From the NCBI GenBank assembly GCA_965216105.1, contig OZ244147.1, forward strand, positions 434,001-498,000: a stretch of DNA of 64,000 bases. The letters run 5' to 3'. Source of the DNA: JAALLB01 sp017643495 (GTDB taxonomy: Bacteria > Pseudomonadota > Alphaproteobacteria > Rhizobiales > Rhizobiaceae). Shown piece by piece: positions 33,350 to 42,125 of this stretch (position 1 is the first letter of the stretch; each line of letters starts with the position of its first letter). The notes below the pieces were generated by a model, which saw only the letters and a program-made list of their open reading frames with translations, did not search any database and was not told the origin of the DNA. The position numbers and the translations under genes were made by a program.

Positions 33350-34795
33350 TTGACAGGTTTTGCTACAAAGACAGTGGCTTTCGGGCTGGCTGCACTTCTG
33401 CTTGCGTCATGTTCGGATCTTGGCGGTGAGCAGGAAAACCCCAGCCTTACATCGAGTTGGGTGCGACCCGAAGATCCTCAGGAGGCCATAGGTGCGAAGG
33501 AACATCCCAATGTTCTGGCAACTTATGGTGGCGTTTATGAAAACGAGAAGGTTGAGCGGCTGGTTGCAGTAATTGTCGGGAAACTGGTTGCAGTTTCTGA
33601 CGATCCTTCCAGGGTCTACAAGATTACGCTTCTGGATACACCGAAAGTGAATGCCTTTGCCTTGCCTGGCGGGTTTTTGTATCTGACCCGAGGTTTGTTG
33701 GCGCTGGCAAATGACTCGTCCGAGCTTGCCGCAGTCATTGCCCATGAAATGGCACATGTAACAGCCAATCACGCGATTATTCGGCAAGAGCGATTGAGTT
33801 CCAATGCGATTGCAGAGGAAGTCGTATCTGATGTGCTGGAGGACAGTTCAGCCGGGAAAGTTGCCCTTGCTGCAAACCGGATCAGGCTGTCCCAGTTTTC
33901 CCAAAACCAGGAATTGCAGGCCGATACAATCGGCATCCGGATGACGGGCAAAGCCGGTTATGACCCGTATGCGGCATCCCGTTTTCTGGAAACAATGGAA
34001 GGTTATCGCCGTTTTCTGTCGGGTAGCCCCACAACGCTCGATGCTGACAGCATCGTCTCAAACCATCCGCCAACACCCACTCGCGTACGGTATGCAATCA
34101 GACATGCTAGGAATTTCGGAGGTCCCGGCTTTGGCGAGCGTGCCCGCGAACGTTATCTGGATGGTATTGACGGTATACTGTTCGGAGATTCAAGCGAAGA
34201 AGGATTTGTTCGTGGCAGGGTATTTTCCCATGCAGGACTTGGTATCCGGTTCGAGGTTCCGGAAGGTTTTCGCATCAGTAATGAGCCGAAGGCCGTCATG
34301 ATCTCCGGTCCGGGTGATCTGCTCACCCAGTTTGACGCTACAGTGCTGTCAAAACGGACCGACCTCAAAGAATATCTGCAGAGCGGTTGGGTAAAAGGAC
34401 TGGTAAGCGAAACAATTCGGGAAGAAAAACTGAATGGGCTAAATGCAATTTCGGCAGTTGCCCGTGGCGAGGGGTTCCGTTTCAAAATCCAGCTGTTGCG
34501 CAAGGGCAACCAAGTGTACCGTTTTGTTACTGCAGCTCCACAAACCAATACCAATCTTGACGCCGTTTCCAGACGGATTACGGAAAGCTTCAAGCTTCTT
34601 TCAAAGTATGAAGTTTCCCAGTTGAAGCCTCATGTTATCCGTATAGTCACAGTCAAGGAAAGTGACTCGGTCCGGTCAATTGCATCTACCATGGGTGTGT
34701 CATCCAACAAGGAAGCATTGTTCCGGATGATCAATGGCATGAAGCCGGACTCGACAGTTTTGGCAGGTGAGAAAGTCAAGATCGTCGCTGAATAG
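33350..34795 (+). CDS. M48 family metalloprotease lipoprotein
   Basis: Predicted periplasmic zinc protease of 481 residues anchored as a lipoprotein (signal with lipobox LLASC, cysteine at about residue 21). The M48 domain has HEMAH (H132, E133, H136), with the third zinc ligand in NQELQAD (E188). Relatives such as BepA/LoiP-type proteases act on outer-membrane protein quality control. After the protease domain comes an unassigned region with VPEGFRISNEP, and a C-terminal LysM-like end (SDSVRSIASTMGV...LFRMINGM) that may bind peptidoglycan. The start is a TTG at 33350 without an obvious ribosome site; no other in-frame start was found upstream. It is convergent with rpoH. Confidence 0.88.
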   Translation: MTGFATKTVAFGLAALLLASCSDLGGEQENPSLTSSWVRPEDPQEAIGAKEHPNVLATYGGVYENEKVERLVAVIVGKLVAVSDDPSRVYKITLLDTPKVNAFALPGGFLYLTRGLLALANDSSELAAVIAHEMAHVTANHAIIRQERLSSNAIAEEVVSDVLEDSSAGKVALAANRIRLSQFSQNQELQADTIGIRMTGKAGYDPYAASRFLETMEGYRRFLSGSPTTLDADSIVSNHPPTPTRVRYAIRHARNFGGPGFGERARERYLDGIDGILFGDSSEEGFVRGRVFSHAGLGIRFEVPEGFRISNEPKAVMISGPGDLLTQFDATVLSKRTDLKEYLQSGWVKGLVSETIREEKLNGLNAISAVARGEGFRFKIQLLRKGNQVYRFVTAAPQTNTNLDAVSRRITESFKLLSKYEVSQLKPHVIRIVTVKESDSVRSIASTMGVSSNKEALFRMINGMKPDSTVLAGEKVKIVAE

Positions 34796-34872
34796 ATGAT
34801 TGGACTTTTTCGAGCAAACAAGAATTCCACCCGATTGCAGGCCTAACAGCTACCTTTGTTCGTCAGGTGCAG

Positions 34873-35739
34873 TCAGACCAGTTTCGCAATTTCCGGGTTG
34901 TGTACGAGAAGAATGTCTTCAAGTTTTTTCAAGGCGCGGTTTTCAAGTTGGCGAACGCGTTCCTTGGAAATGCCAAGTTCATTGCCCAATTCTTCAAGCG
35001 TGGAGCCATCCTCACTCAACCGGCGCTTGGTTATGATCTTCATTTCCCGCTCATTGAGGACGCCCAAGGCGTTTTTCAACCATTGACTGCGTCTCTCACC
35101 GTCAATGGATGAGCCCACGGTTTCATCAGGCAATGGGGCTTCACTCAACAAAAAGTCCTGACGTTCGGTGCCGGTTTCTTCTTCGGTGGATACAGGAGTG
35201 TTGAGGGAAATGTCCGGTCCGCCAAGGCGGGCATCCATTGTAGCCACATCCTTTACTGACACTCCCAAAGCACCCGAAAGCTCCTTGTACAATTCTTGGC
35301 TGTTCAGTTCCCGATTACCTGCCATTATTTTGGAACGCAGGCGACGCAGGTTGAAGAACAGCGATTTTTGTCCGGAGCTGGTGCCACCGCGTACAATCGA
35401 CCAGTTGCGAAGGATATAGTCTTGTATCGAGGCTCTTATCCACCAAGTGGCATAGGTTGAAAAACGGACCTCGCGATGTGGGTCAAAGCGGGTTGCGGCT
35501 TCCAGCAAGCCGACATGCCCTTCCTGAACGAGGTCTGACATCGGCAAACCATATCGCCGGAATTTGGATGCCACTGCTATTACCAGCCTCATATGGGCTG
35601 AAGTTAGTTGGTGCAGGGCTTCCTGATCATCAAGCTCAACCCAGCGCAACGCAAGCTCATGCTCCTCGTCGCGTTCCAGATAAGGCGCGCGGGTTGCGGC
35701 TTTCACCAACTGTTTTCCTAGAGATTCCTGATAGGCCAT
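34873..35739 (-). CDS. rpoH: RNA polymerase sigma factor RpoH (sigma-32)
   Basis: Heat-shock-type sigma factor of 288 residues. Region 2 carries DLVQEGHVGLLEAATRFDP and RFSTYATWWIRASIQDYIL; the RpoH box is present as QKSLFFNLRRLRSK; and region 4 ends with TLEELGNELGISKERVRQLE. Alphaproteobacteria often have two RpoH proteins; which one this is cannot be told. The ATG at 35739 is chosen over 35745, because GGAGAA lies 8 bases before the former and only 2 before the latter. It lies behind carD on the same strand, but a terminator separates them. Confidence 0.95.
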   Translation of the reverse strand: MAYQESLGKQLVKAATRAPYLERDEEHELALRWVELDDQEALHQLTSAHMRLVIAVASKFRRYGLPMSDLVQEGHVGLLEAATRFDPHREVRFSTYATWWIRASIQDYILRNWSIVRGGTSSGQKSLFFNLRRLRSKIMAGNRELNSQELYKELSGALGVSVKDVATMDARLGGPDISLNTPVSTEEETGTERQDFLLSEAPLPDETVGSSIDGERRSQWLKNALGVLNEREMKIITKRRLSEDGSTLEELGNELGISKERVRQLENRALKKLEDILLVHNPEIAKLV

Positions 35740-35804
35740 ATGCATTTCTCCACAAAGCGAGAATGCAGGATGGGGGGATTGGTTCCGTTATTAATCAATT
35801 CAGG

Positions 35805-35833
35805 CAAAAAAAATCCGGGCAGAATGCCCGGAT
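35805..35833 (-). terminator. Rho-independent terminator after carD
   Basis: On the minus strand a 9-bp stem ATCCGGGCA / TGCCCGGAT (35825-35833 with 35813-35821) closes a 3-base loop and is followed by eight T (35805-35812). It ends the carD transcript and isolates rpoH. Confidence 0.92.
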
Positions 35834-35860
35834 CATGAACTTTCAGGTTTTTGGAATGGC

Positions 35861-36424
35861 TCAGGCCGCTTCCTCTTTCTCGTCGTCTTCCGGCTTGGCG
35901 CCGCGTTTTGGACCTTTGGCAAGGTTCTTTTCGATTTCTGCAACCGCTTCCGTATGTGAAATCTTGTTCACAGCGGAAATTTCGCGTGCCATGCGATCGA
36001 GGGCAGCTTCATACAGCTGGCGCTCGGAATAAGACTGCTCAGGTTGGGTGTCTGAACGGAACAGGTCACGAACGACTTCAGCAATAAGCACCAGATCACC
36101 GGAATTGATCTTGGCTTCATATTCCTGGGCGCGACGGCTCCACATGGTGCGCTTTATCCGGGCACGGCCCTGAACTGTCTTCAGGGATTTTGAAATTCGT
36201 GCGTCATCTGAAAGCTTGCGCATGCCGGCGGATTCAATTTTCGTGATTGGCACACGCAAGGTCAGCTTGTCCTGCGCAAAGTTGATGACGAATAGCTCGA
36301 GCTTGTATCCGGCAACTTCCTGCTCTTCGATAGCGGTAATCTGGCCAACACCATGAGCGGGATAGACAATATATTCGTTTGTCTTGAACCCTTGGCGTTG
36401 TACTGCTTTTTTACCAGATGCCAT
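35861..36424 (-). CDS. carD: CarD family transcriptional regulator
   Basis: RNA-polymerase-binding global regulator of 187 residues. The N-terminal RNAP-interacting Tudor-like domain is typical: FKTNEYIVYPAHGVGQITAIE, then LELFVINFAQDKLTLRVPI. The C-terminal helical domain includes VQGRARIKRTMWSRRAQEYE and a conserved tryptophan. The last 20 residues are acidic and low in complexity. CarD stabilises open promoter complexes, notably at rRNA and stress genes. GGAGC lies about 8 bases before the ATG. A terminator follows, so it is monocistronic. Confidence 0.95.
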   Translation of the reverse strand: MASGKKAVQRQGFKTNEYIVYPAHGVGQITAIEEQEVAGYKLELFVINFAQDKLTLRVPITKIESAGMRKLSDDARISKSLKTVQGRARIKRTMWSRRAQEYEAKINSGDLVLIAEVVRDLFRSDTQPEQSYSERQLYEAALDRMAREISAVNKISHTEAVAEIEKNLAKGPKRGAKPEDDEKEEAA

Positions 36425-36822
36425 ATTTTACGTGCTCCCTGTACTAGTTGCTTTTTCGATCACGTATCCCGACACGTCCAAAGCCAAAACAGACGTAAGT
36501 TTGCCACTTGCAATGGCAAACGTTTGCATGTTTGGCTAGAACAAGAAAATTTTGTGATGTCCTGTCTGTTCTCAATGCACCAAATGGCTGGCAACAGGTG
36601 ATTGGGAAAATTATGGGATTGCGACCGATAGTTTACGTAACCTGCAAACACTATCACAAAAATACTGAATTTTCAACCCGATGTTGACAGGCGCTGCAAT
36701 GAGCGAATCACCTGTGCCGTTTGATAGCCTGCACCGATTGTCGCATCACGTGTTTTAAAATTCAGGCTTGATCGCCTTTATGACAGAATGTCGCAGACAC
36801 CCTGTCCGGTGCCGATAATTGC
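36425..36822. other. Intergenic region between fdxA and carD (398 bases)
   Basis: Both flanking genes are on the minus strand, so this region holds the carD promoter and leader next to 36424 and the fdxA 3' region. I see no coding frame with a ribosome site and no convincing hairpin with a T tract. The carD-proximal 200 bases are AT-rich. Confidence 0.5.
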
Positions 36823-37161
36823 CTAGTCGCCTTCACCAGGCTCGGGTGAAAAGTATTTTTCGAACTTTCCTTCCTCGCCATCAAATTTTTCGGCATCGGC
36901 AGGAGGTTCGCGCTTGATGGTAATATTGGGCCATTTCTCGGCATATTCTGCATTGAGTTGCAGCCATTTTTCGAGACCGGGCTCGGTATCGGGCTTGATG
37001 GCCTCTGCAGGGCACTCAGGTTCGCAAACACCACAGTCAATGCATTCCTCGGGATGAATGACCAGCATGTTGTCGCCTTCATAGAAGCAGTCAACCGGAC
37101 ATACTTCGACGCAGTCCATGTACTTGCACTTGATGCAATTGTCGTTGACGATATAGGTCAT
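36823..37161 (-). CDS. fdxA: Ferredoxin FdxA (7Fe type)
   Basis: Small electron carrier of 112 residues with a 3Fe-4S and a 4Fe-4S site. Cysteines in CIKCKYMDCVEVCP (residues 9-22) and CIDCGVCEPECP (residues 40-51) give the FdxA arrangement. The acidic C-terminal half with WLQLNAEYAEKWPNI is typical of alphaproteobacterial FdxA. It lies 112 bases after the S4-domain gene; this helicase / S4 / FdxA / CarD order is widespread in the class. Confidence 0.95.
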   Translation of the reverse strand: MTYIVNDNCIKCKYMDCVEVCPVDCFYEGDNMLVIHPEECIDCGVCEPECPAEAIKPDTEPGLEKWLQLNAEYAEKWPNITIKREPPADAEKFDGEEGKFEKYFSPEPGEGD

Positions 37162-37273
37162 TACATACTCCAGCCGTAGGGCCCAAAAAATTCCTCATGG
37201 AGATAACGGTTTTAATAACCGGTTACAAGGCATTTGCGGCTGGCAAATTGGCGCAAGACAGCAACTTTTTGCG

Positions 37274-37669
37274 TCAATCAGACAGGTCCATAGAATTGTG
37301 TTTCAGCTCAAGCAGCTTCCGGCGTTCCTGTTTGGTTGGACGCCTGCTTTTGTCACCTGGCTGTGTCAACGTTTCATGTTTGGGTAAACGGGTTTGTGGT
37401 GGCGTCAAATCCTTGTAGCAGGTCTGTGCTTCACTGAAAGGCCCCCGCCTGTCGGGTAATGCGGTTACTTCGACTATTTTCACCTGACGCTCGAGGGCAA
37501 TGGTCAGTACATCGGAAATGCGCACCTTCCTGCTAGGCGTTGTAACCTTGTCACCGCCGACGCGGACTTTTCCTGCAACCACCAGTTTCTGAGCGAGGCC
37601 GCGTGTTTTGACAAAGCGCGTATGCCACAGCCACTTGTCTATACGTTGCGCTTCGTCAGATGGTGTCAT
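37274..37669 (-). CDS. S4 domain RNA-binding protein (Hsp15/HslR-like)
   Basis: RNA-binding protein of 131 residues with an N-terminal S4 domain: QRIDKWLWHTRFVKTRGLAQ, VVAGKVRVGGDKV and SRKVRISDVLTI. E. coli Hsp15 of this family binds stalled 50S subunits that carry nascent chains. The C-terminal tail (residues 95-131) is basic and probably disordered. Its start overlaps the stop of the upstream helicase gene by 4 bases, so the two are translationally coupled. Confidence 0.92.
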   Translation of the reverse strand: MTPSDEAQRIDKWLWHTRFVKTRGLAQKLVVAGKVRVGGDKVTTPSRKVRISDVLTIALERQVKIVEVTALPDRRGPFSEAQTCYKDLTPPQTRLPKHETLTQPGDKSRRPTKQERRKLLELKHNSMDLSD

Positions 37670-40569
37670 TTCTTCCCGGTCTGGAGGTCAGCCTTCAAGG
37701 CAGCAAGTTTTGCGAACGGGGAATCAGGATCAGCTTGTTTTTCGGGTTTGGGTCCCTTCTTCCGGCTCTGCTGGTTGCGGTCACCCTTGCGGTTTCCTGC
37801 AGTGAATTTCTTTTGCTTGCCCTGACCCGATTGCGGGCGCTTTGATCGTTGCCGGTTTCCCCCGCCGCCATAACGCCAGACCAGCATGGTTTTGGGTTCA
37901 TCGTTTCCAGCGGCTTCTCCGGTATCGGCGTTTTTTTCCGCGGCAGGTGTTTCCTGCGCCTGGCTTGCTGCCTCTGCTGATGTTGCGGGTTCCGGAGCTT
38001 GCGTGGCAGACGTTGCTTCTTCGGCCTTGGGTTCGGCGGGGGAGGAAGCATCCCCTGTTGGGTCTGTGTTATGCTCCGCTCCGGTTTCAGCTTTTTCGTG
38101 CGGTGGCTTCACTTCTGATTCCAGCCTGCGTTCAAAGCGGTATCCAAGACCCTTGAGGATCAGTTCCATATCATCATGGGTTGCACCCAAAATGGACATC
38201 ATGGCAGGGGTTACATAGAAAAACCGGCCATCGATTGCGCCTTCAGGCTTTTCCGCTTCGCCGGATGGTGACCACGTCGTTGTGGGCCTGATCAGGTCTG
38301 CAAGGCGTTCCAGAATATCAATACGAACGGCCTTCTCCCCCAGAATACGGAATCCGGACCGGGTGTAAAATGCCTTTTCAAACGCAGGGTCAACCGGTGC
38401 AGACGTGCGACCGGCCGCAGAAAGTTCGGGAACCTCGACCAGCCCGGGCTTGTCCATTGCATCATTGGCCACAGCCCAAAGAATGCAAACAAGCTGGGTT
38501 GGGGCCGGTTTCAGCAAGGCAGGTATGAATACATTGTAAGCACCGAACCGCACACCGTTCCGGCGCATGATCGCTCTCATGTCCTGTCCGAGATTCTTGA
38601 GGTCGTCGGCAACGTCACGGCGCGGGAGGATGCCGAGGTTTTCCACCAACTGGTAGGCCAGCCCCTTTGCTATTCCGTTCAGTTCGGTATTTGCCTCGAG
38701 ATCAGCCAGCGGTTTGAGCAGGGTGTTGACATGGTTGGCAACCCAGCGGGACAGCCGTGCCGAAACCTTGTCGAGTGCAGGGCCGGTCAGCTGCTCGTCT
38801 GCAAGCACGATGACGCGGGGTGCCAGAAGCTTGTCACCAGCCGCAAGCTTCCCAACCGCTTCGCCAAGCCATCTCAGCGTGCCATCATTGCCCAGGAGGA
38901 TATCACTGTTCGGACTGGCTGAAAGCCGCTCGGCACGTTTCTCGATTTCGGCAGAAAGCGCCTTGCCTGCTGCATTGGTCAGCGCCTTGGCATCCTTGCC
39001 GCCGTCCGTTGGCCCGGCCACAAATCTGAAACCCCGCAAGTGCCCAACATCATGACCTTCAACGACGACAGCTCCGTCATCCCCGATTTCAGCTTCCAGC
39101 ATTCTGTTCTCTTTCAAGCGCTTCATCAGAATGCTTGTCCTGCGATCTATGAAGCGTTTCGTCAAGGTCTCATGCAAGGCATCAGACAGTCTATCTTCTA
39201 CATTTCGTGTTTTGTCGCGCCATTCTACGGCATTTTCAAGCCAATCTTCACGGTTTGACAGATACGTGCAGGTGCGAATATTTGCAATACGGGCGGATAG
39301 AGCATCAATTTCACCACGAATATTGTCACAAGCCCTGACCTGATCGGCAAACCATGCTTCATTTATTCGTCCCTCCCGGGCAAGGGAAGTAAAGACGGCA
39401 AGCAGGATTTCTGCATGGGAGGCCGGTGAAATTTTTCGGTAATCCGGTGTTTTGACTACTTCCCACAGCAACCGTACCCTTTCCCGGTCTTTCGTCAAAT
39501 CGCTTACTTCCGGATCACGGGCGAGCGTTTCCAGTGCAAGTATGTCGGCATTGGGCGGGGCTTTCATGAGGCGCGGGTGTTCCGCTGGCTTGTCGAGTGA
39601 GCCCTGCAAGTCCGAAAGCGAGGAAAAGTCGAGATCACGGTTACGCCAGGTCAGTATCTTGGACGGCGCAAATATGTGGTTTTCGAGGGCCTCTACCAGT
39701 TCGTCATCAAACGGGCTTACCCGGCTTGTCACGCCAAAAGTTCCATCTTTCATATGACGTCCGGCCCGCCCGGCAACCTGCGCCAGTTCCGCAGCAGTCA
39801 GTTTGCGGAACTGAAAGCCGTCAAATTTCGAATCCTGCGCAAAGGCCACGTGGTTTACATCGAGGTTGAGTCCCATGCCGATCGCATCGGTGGCAACCAG
39901 AAAATCCACGTCTCCTGACTGATAGAGGGCGACTTGTGCATTGCGGGTTCTTGGTGAAAGTGAACCGGTTACCACCGCTGCACCACCACGCTCACGACGG
40001 ATCAGTTCGGCAATTGCGTATACCTCGTCAGTGGAAAAGGCGACAATCGCACTGCGACTCGGCATACGCGTAATCTTCTTTTGTCCAGCATAATGGAGGA
40101 CCGACATTCTGGGCCGGGTTATGATGTTGATGCCGGGCAGCAGGTCCCTGAGAGCTTCCGTCATCGTGTCTGAACCCAGCAGCATGGTTTCATGGCGTCC
40201 GCGCAGGTTCAAAATGCGGTCTGTAAAGAAATGACCCCGTTCGAGATCTGTCGCAAGCTGGATTTCATCAATTGCAACAAAATCAACATCGGCATGCATC
40301 GGCATGGCTTCCACGGTACATACCTGAAAGCGGGCCGTCGGCGGGGTTATGCGTTCCTCACCGGTTACAAGGGATACTTGTGACACACCAACCTTGTCGC
40401 AAACCCGATTGTAAACCTCGCGCGCAAGCAGGCGCAAAGGCAGCCCTATCAGACCGCTCTGCTGGGCAACCATCCGCTCAATCGCAAGATGGGTCTTGCC
40501 GGTGTTGGTAGGGCCGAGTACGGCCGTGACGCCATAGCCCTTCGTCCGGGAATTGTAGTCACTCGACAT
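37666..40569 (-). CDS. Suv3-like ATP-dependent RNA helicase
   Basis: Superfamily 2 helicase of about 967 residues, related to the mitochondrial degradosome helicase Suv3. Motif I is GPTNTGKTHLAIERM, motif II DEIQ, and motif VI appears as QVAGRAGRH. The helicase core ends near residue 330, followed by the Suv3 C-terminal domains. Residues from about 835 to the end are low in complexity, rich in Ala/Glu/Pro and then Lys/Arg/Gln (such as RQRSKRPQSGQGKQKK), possibly an RNA- or partner-binding tail. The start is uncertain: ATG at 40569 (chosen) or TTG at 40587, neither with a good ribosome site. Coupled by overlap with the S4 gene. Confidence 0.93.
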   Translation of the reverse strand: MSSDYNSRTKGYGVTAVLGPTNTGKTHLAIERMVAQQSGLIGLPLRLLAREVYNRVCDKVGVSQVSLVTGEERITPPTARFQVCTVEAMPMHADVDFVAIDEIQLATDLERGHFFTDRILNLRGRHETMLLGSDTMTEALRDLLPGINIITRPRMSVLHYAGQKKITRMPSRSAIVAFSTDEVYAIAELIRRERGGAAVVTGSLSPRTRNAQVALYQSGDVDFLVATDAIGMGLNLDVNHVAFAQDSKFDGFQFRKLTAAELAQVAGRAGRHMKDGTFGVTSRVSPFDDELVEALENHIFAPSKILTWRNRDLDFSSLSDLQGSLDKPAEHPRLMKAPPNADILALETLARDPEVSDLTKDRERVRLLWEVVKTPDYRKISPASHAEILLAVFTSLAREGRINEAWFADQVRACDNIRGEIDALSARIANIRTCTYLSNREDWLENAVEWRDKTRNVEDRLSDALHETLTKRFIDRRTSILMKRLKENRMLEAEIGDDGAVVVEGHDVGHLRGFRFVAGPTDGGKDAKALTNAAGKALSAEIEKRAERLSASPNSDILLGNDGTLRWLGEAVGKLAAGDKLLAPRVIVLADEQLTGPALDKVSARLSRWVANHVNTLLKPLADLEANTELNGIAKGLAYQLVENLGILPRRDVADDLKNLGQDMRAIMRRNGVRFGAYNVFIPALLKPAPTQLVCILWAVANDAMDKPGLVEVPELSAAGRTSAPVDPAFEKAFYTRSGFRILGEKAVRIDILERLADLIRPTTTWSPSGEAEKPEGAIDGRFFYVTPAMMSILGATHDDMELILKGLGYRFERRLESEVKPPHEKAETGAEHNTDPTGDASSPAEPKAEEATSATQAPEPATSAEAASQAQETPAAEKNADTGEAAGNDEPKTMLVWRYGGGGNRQRSKRPQSGQGKQKKFTAGNRKGDRNQQSRKKGPKPEKQADPDSPFAKLAALKADLQTGKK

Positions 40570-40656
40570 GGGTGGGAGATTTGCCAATCGGATTTTCTTC
40601 TGCTCACGACTGTTGTAGCGCGCCAGGGCAGACAGTTCCAGCGGGAAATCCGGATA

Positions 40657-41517
40657 CTATCCCGCTTTTCCGAAATACTCCGGCATGGCGTCAAACCGGC
40701 CGTACCGGGTTCCGACAATAATGCGTATGGGGGTGAAAACACTGACACCCTGCATTGGTGCGAGCCAGATTTCCATGTTCTTGTTTGCTGCCATTTCCCG
40801 TACCGTGCGGTGGTCCTTCTTGTGCCCTGCAACCGGAATGTAGCGCATGGCACAGACATAGGCATGCCCGTCATAACCTCCGGTCTTGACCGGTTTTGTC
40901 GCCTTGTAGGAAAGGCTTATGTCGTACCGGGTTTCGCCATCAAAGACAGGAAAACGCTGGCTGCATACCTTAACCCCGTTCCGCGCGTCGTCGCCACTTA
41001 ACGGGACAATCATCGAACTGGCAGGATCAAGCACCTTTGCCATGTGATTGGCTTGTACAGGAACATATTTCGGGGCATTTCTCTTCTTGCGCGGTTTGGT
41101 TGCTTCAAAGCGGATGTCACTGACACGGTCCCCCGAAAACGCCAGCAACAGGTTTTCCGGTTTCTTGGACTTTTCGGTCACCGAAACCTTGTGCAATTCG
41201 GGTTTTAACCGGGTTCCTGCAAATTGACCGGCGCTTTCCACCGATCCGGTTGCAGGAGCAGCCCAATTGACCAGACCTGTCGTTTCACCACTACCCTTGA
41301 GAGAGTAGGAAATATCATCGAAGCGAATATCAAAACGTGCCTTGCCGATTTCCAGTCCGGCGAACTTGACGGAAAATCGCGTTTTATGGGCATATTCCTG
41401 CGCAATGGCAATGGATGGCAGACAGGCAAGAAGCAGGATTGCGCCGAAAATATTCCTGTTTGCTGAAAGTTGTGGCAAGGAAATTCTCCTGGTTCGATCT
41501 TTTGGCAGTCTATTCAT
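40657..41517 (-). CDS. DUF3108 domain exported protein
   Basis: Exported protein of 286 residues. A basic N-terminus is followed by a membrane/signal segment (NIFGAILLLACLPSIAIAQ) and a mature domain with FSVKFAGLEIGKARF, which matches the DUF3108 pattern of a beta-rich periplasmic domain (function unknown; often near lipid or cell-envelope genes). The second half holds a repeat of lysine-rich segments and ends with IRIIVGTRYGRFDAMPEYF. I start at the ATG at 41517; the open frame extends further but reads through an implausible leader. Monocistronic, upstream of the helicase and divergent from rpmB. Confidence 0.82.
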   Translation of the reverse strand: MNRLPKDRTRRISLPQLSANRNIFGAILLLACLPSIAIAQEYAHKTRFSVKFAGLEIGKARFDIRFDDISYSLKGSGETTGLVNWAAPATGSVESAGQFAGTRLKPELHKVSVTEKSKKPENLLLAFSGDRVSDIRFEATKPRKKRNAPKYVPVQANHMAKVLDPASSMIVPLSGDDARNGVKVCSQRFPVFDGETRYDISLSYKATKPVKTGGYDGHAYVCAMRYIPVAGHKKDHRTVREMAANKNMEIWLAPMQGVSVFTPIRIIVGTRYGRFDAMPEYFGKAG

Positions 41518-41736
41518 GCTTCCATGAACAGTGGCTGAATGCTTTTTGCCGCATGCCGGACGGGTAAACCGGCAACCTTTTGCTTGACGTTTTGGCTTCC
41601 TGCCACTATGACACACGCGACTTTCCTAGAGCAAAGCAACAATTATTACCGCTTGGTCGGTTTTGACGGTTTGCTTTTTCATGCCGAGGGCATGGCGCTC
41701 TAGAACCGGAATTCGTACAGACCAGGATTATGACTG

Positions 41737-42030
41737 ATGTCCAGACGTTGTGAATTGACAGGCAAAGGCGTAATGAGCGGCAATAATGTCAGCCACGCCA
41801 ACAACAAGACCCGCCGCAAGTTTTTGCCAAACCTTGTTGATGTTACGCTGATGAGTGAAGCACTGAACCAGACCATCCGGTTGCGGGTCAGCGCACAGGC
41901 ATTGCGTACCGTGGAACATCGTGGTGGACTTGATGCATTCCTTGCAAAGGCCAGTGTTGCTGATCTTTCTCCAAAGGCTGTCACGCTGAAGAAGCAGATT
42001 GCCAAGAAAGTGGCTGAAGCTGCAGCCTGA
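41737..42030 (+). CDS. rpmB: 50S ribosomal protein L28
   Basis: L28 of 97 residues, a component of the large ribosomal subunit. The N-terminus SRRCELTGKGVMSGNNVSH and the segment TRRKFLPNLVDVTL are characteristic, and a basic/alanine-rich end follows. The start has AGGA about 10 bases upstream. It is monocistronic, with a hairpin terminator right after the stop. Confidence 0.97.
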   Translation: MSRRCELTGKGVMSGNNVSHANNKTRRKFLPNLVDVTLMSEALNQTIRLRVSAQALRTVEHRGGLDAFLAKASVADLSPKAVTLKKQIAKKVAEAAA

Positions 42031-42054
42031 ACCATCTGTTTGATGGATTTTTTG

Positions 42055-42080
42055 AAGCGGGGCAGCAGCTCCGCTTTTTC
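42055..42080 (+). terminator. Rho-independent terminator after rpmB
   Basis: Nine-base-pair stem AAGCGGGGC / GCTCCGCTT (one G-T) with a 4-base loop and a T tract. A smaller hairpin CCATC/GATGG followed by ATTTTTT lies at 42032-42053, giving two tandem signals. Confidence 0.85.
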
Positions 42081-42125
42081 TGTTTGCCGGATTTTCGTTG
42101 GGGTTGATGACAGATTTTCCGCGGG

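Noticed and set aside
37212..37226. TTAA-N7-TTAC near fdxA, a CtrA-like sequence
   Set aside because: It has a mismatch in the second half-site and lies before a housekeeping ferredoxin; not enough to call.
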